From the NCBI GenBank assembly GCA_016302195.1, contig JAEDOA010000105.1:1-5190 (forward strand): 5,190 nucleotides of DNA, given 5' to 3'. The notes under the pieces are model-generated. The model had not been told where the DNA came from. It saw only the letters and a program-made list of their open reading frames with translations, and did no database searches. This DNA comes from Erysipelotrichaceae bacterium (GTDB lineage Bacteria; Bacillota_I; Bacilli_A; Erysipelotrichales; Erysipelotrichaceae). Shown here in pieces: positions 5,073 through 5,190 of the stretch; position 1 is the stretch's first letter, and every line of letters starts with the position of its first letter. A program made the translations under genes and the position numbers.

Positions 5073-5190
5073 TTATTTTATCATATCTCCCTGCAATTCT
5101 CCCATGTCTATTTTCCATTTCTCAGTTTCAAAAAGCAAACTGTATTCTTTTAATTTTGACAATTTTTCCAGCCCAATTTTTAACAAAATC
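5073..5190 (-). CDS. C-terminal end of an unidentified gene
   Basis: On the minus strand one frame is open from the window edge (codons from 5189) to a TAA at 5075-5073. It gives 38 residues, starting ILLKIGLEKLSKLKEYSLLF and ending WKIDMGELQGDMIK. The other two minus frames are closed by stops within this stretch. The composition, alternating hydrophobic and charged residues, is protein-like and consistent with a helical C-terminus. The convergent placement with a bidirectional terminator just beyond also suggests a real gene end. No family is recognised, and 38 codons in AT-rich DNA could be open by chance. Confidence 0.55.
   Translation of the reverse strand, partial: ILLKIGLEKLSKLKEYSLLFETEKWKIDMGELQGDMIK

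Overview
The window is AT-rich, with purine-rich Shine-Dalgarno sites (GGAGG upstream of several starts), sigma-70-type promoters and short hairpin/U-tract terminators. This points to a low-GC Gram-positive bacterium (Bacillota). TGA is used as a stop in at least three genes (glpK, the XRE regulator and one of the small membrane proteins), so the mycoplasma code does not apply. The genus cannot be named from this sequence. Only glpK is a well-characterised gene. The rest are envelope or poorly characterised accessory genes.

Layout, left to right. Positions 1-69 (minus) hold the N-terminus of a DUF4236-type protein cut by the window edge. Back-to-back promoters follow, and then an uncharacterised membrane protein with about four TM segments (168-809, plus). 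A compact bidirectional terminator (808-830) separates it from a convergent minus-strand cluster. In transcription order, that cluster is a promoter near 1828-1855, a small ORF with an excellent RBS whose reading frame is interrupted by one base (1721-1576), and two overlapping, probably paralogous single-TM proteins (1574-1197 and 1204-830).

The next minus-strand unit is glpK (glycerol kinase, 3807-2329). It is followed by an XRE-type regulator with two C-terminal TM segments (2332-1946), which starts on a TTG overlapping the glpK stop, and then by a strong minus-strand terminator (1920-1885). Divergent from glpK is a surface protein (3908-4960) with a signal peptide, a cohesin-like domain, a cadherin-like beta-sandwich and a C-terminal TM anchor. 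A 14-bp bidirectional terminator (5002-5037) follows it. The window ends in what looks like the C-terminus of another minus-strand gene (5190-5073).

Three things stand out. The first is the small secreted-peptide-like ORF coupled to two membrane-anchored paralogs, whose intact reading requires a one-base shift at an A-run. The second is the glpK plus membrane-bound regulator pair. The third is the cohesin-like/cadherin-like surface protein, whose promoter shares a palindrome with that of glpK. No mobile element, tRNA, rRNA, CRISPR array or recognisable riboswitch was seen.
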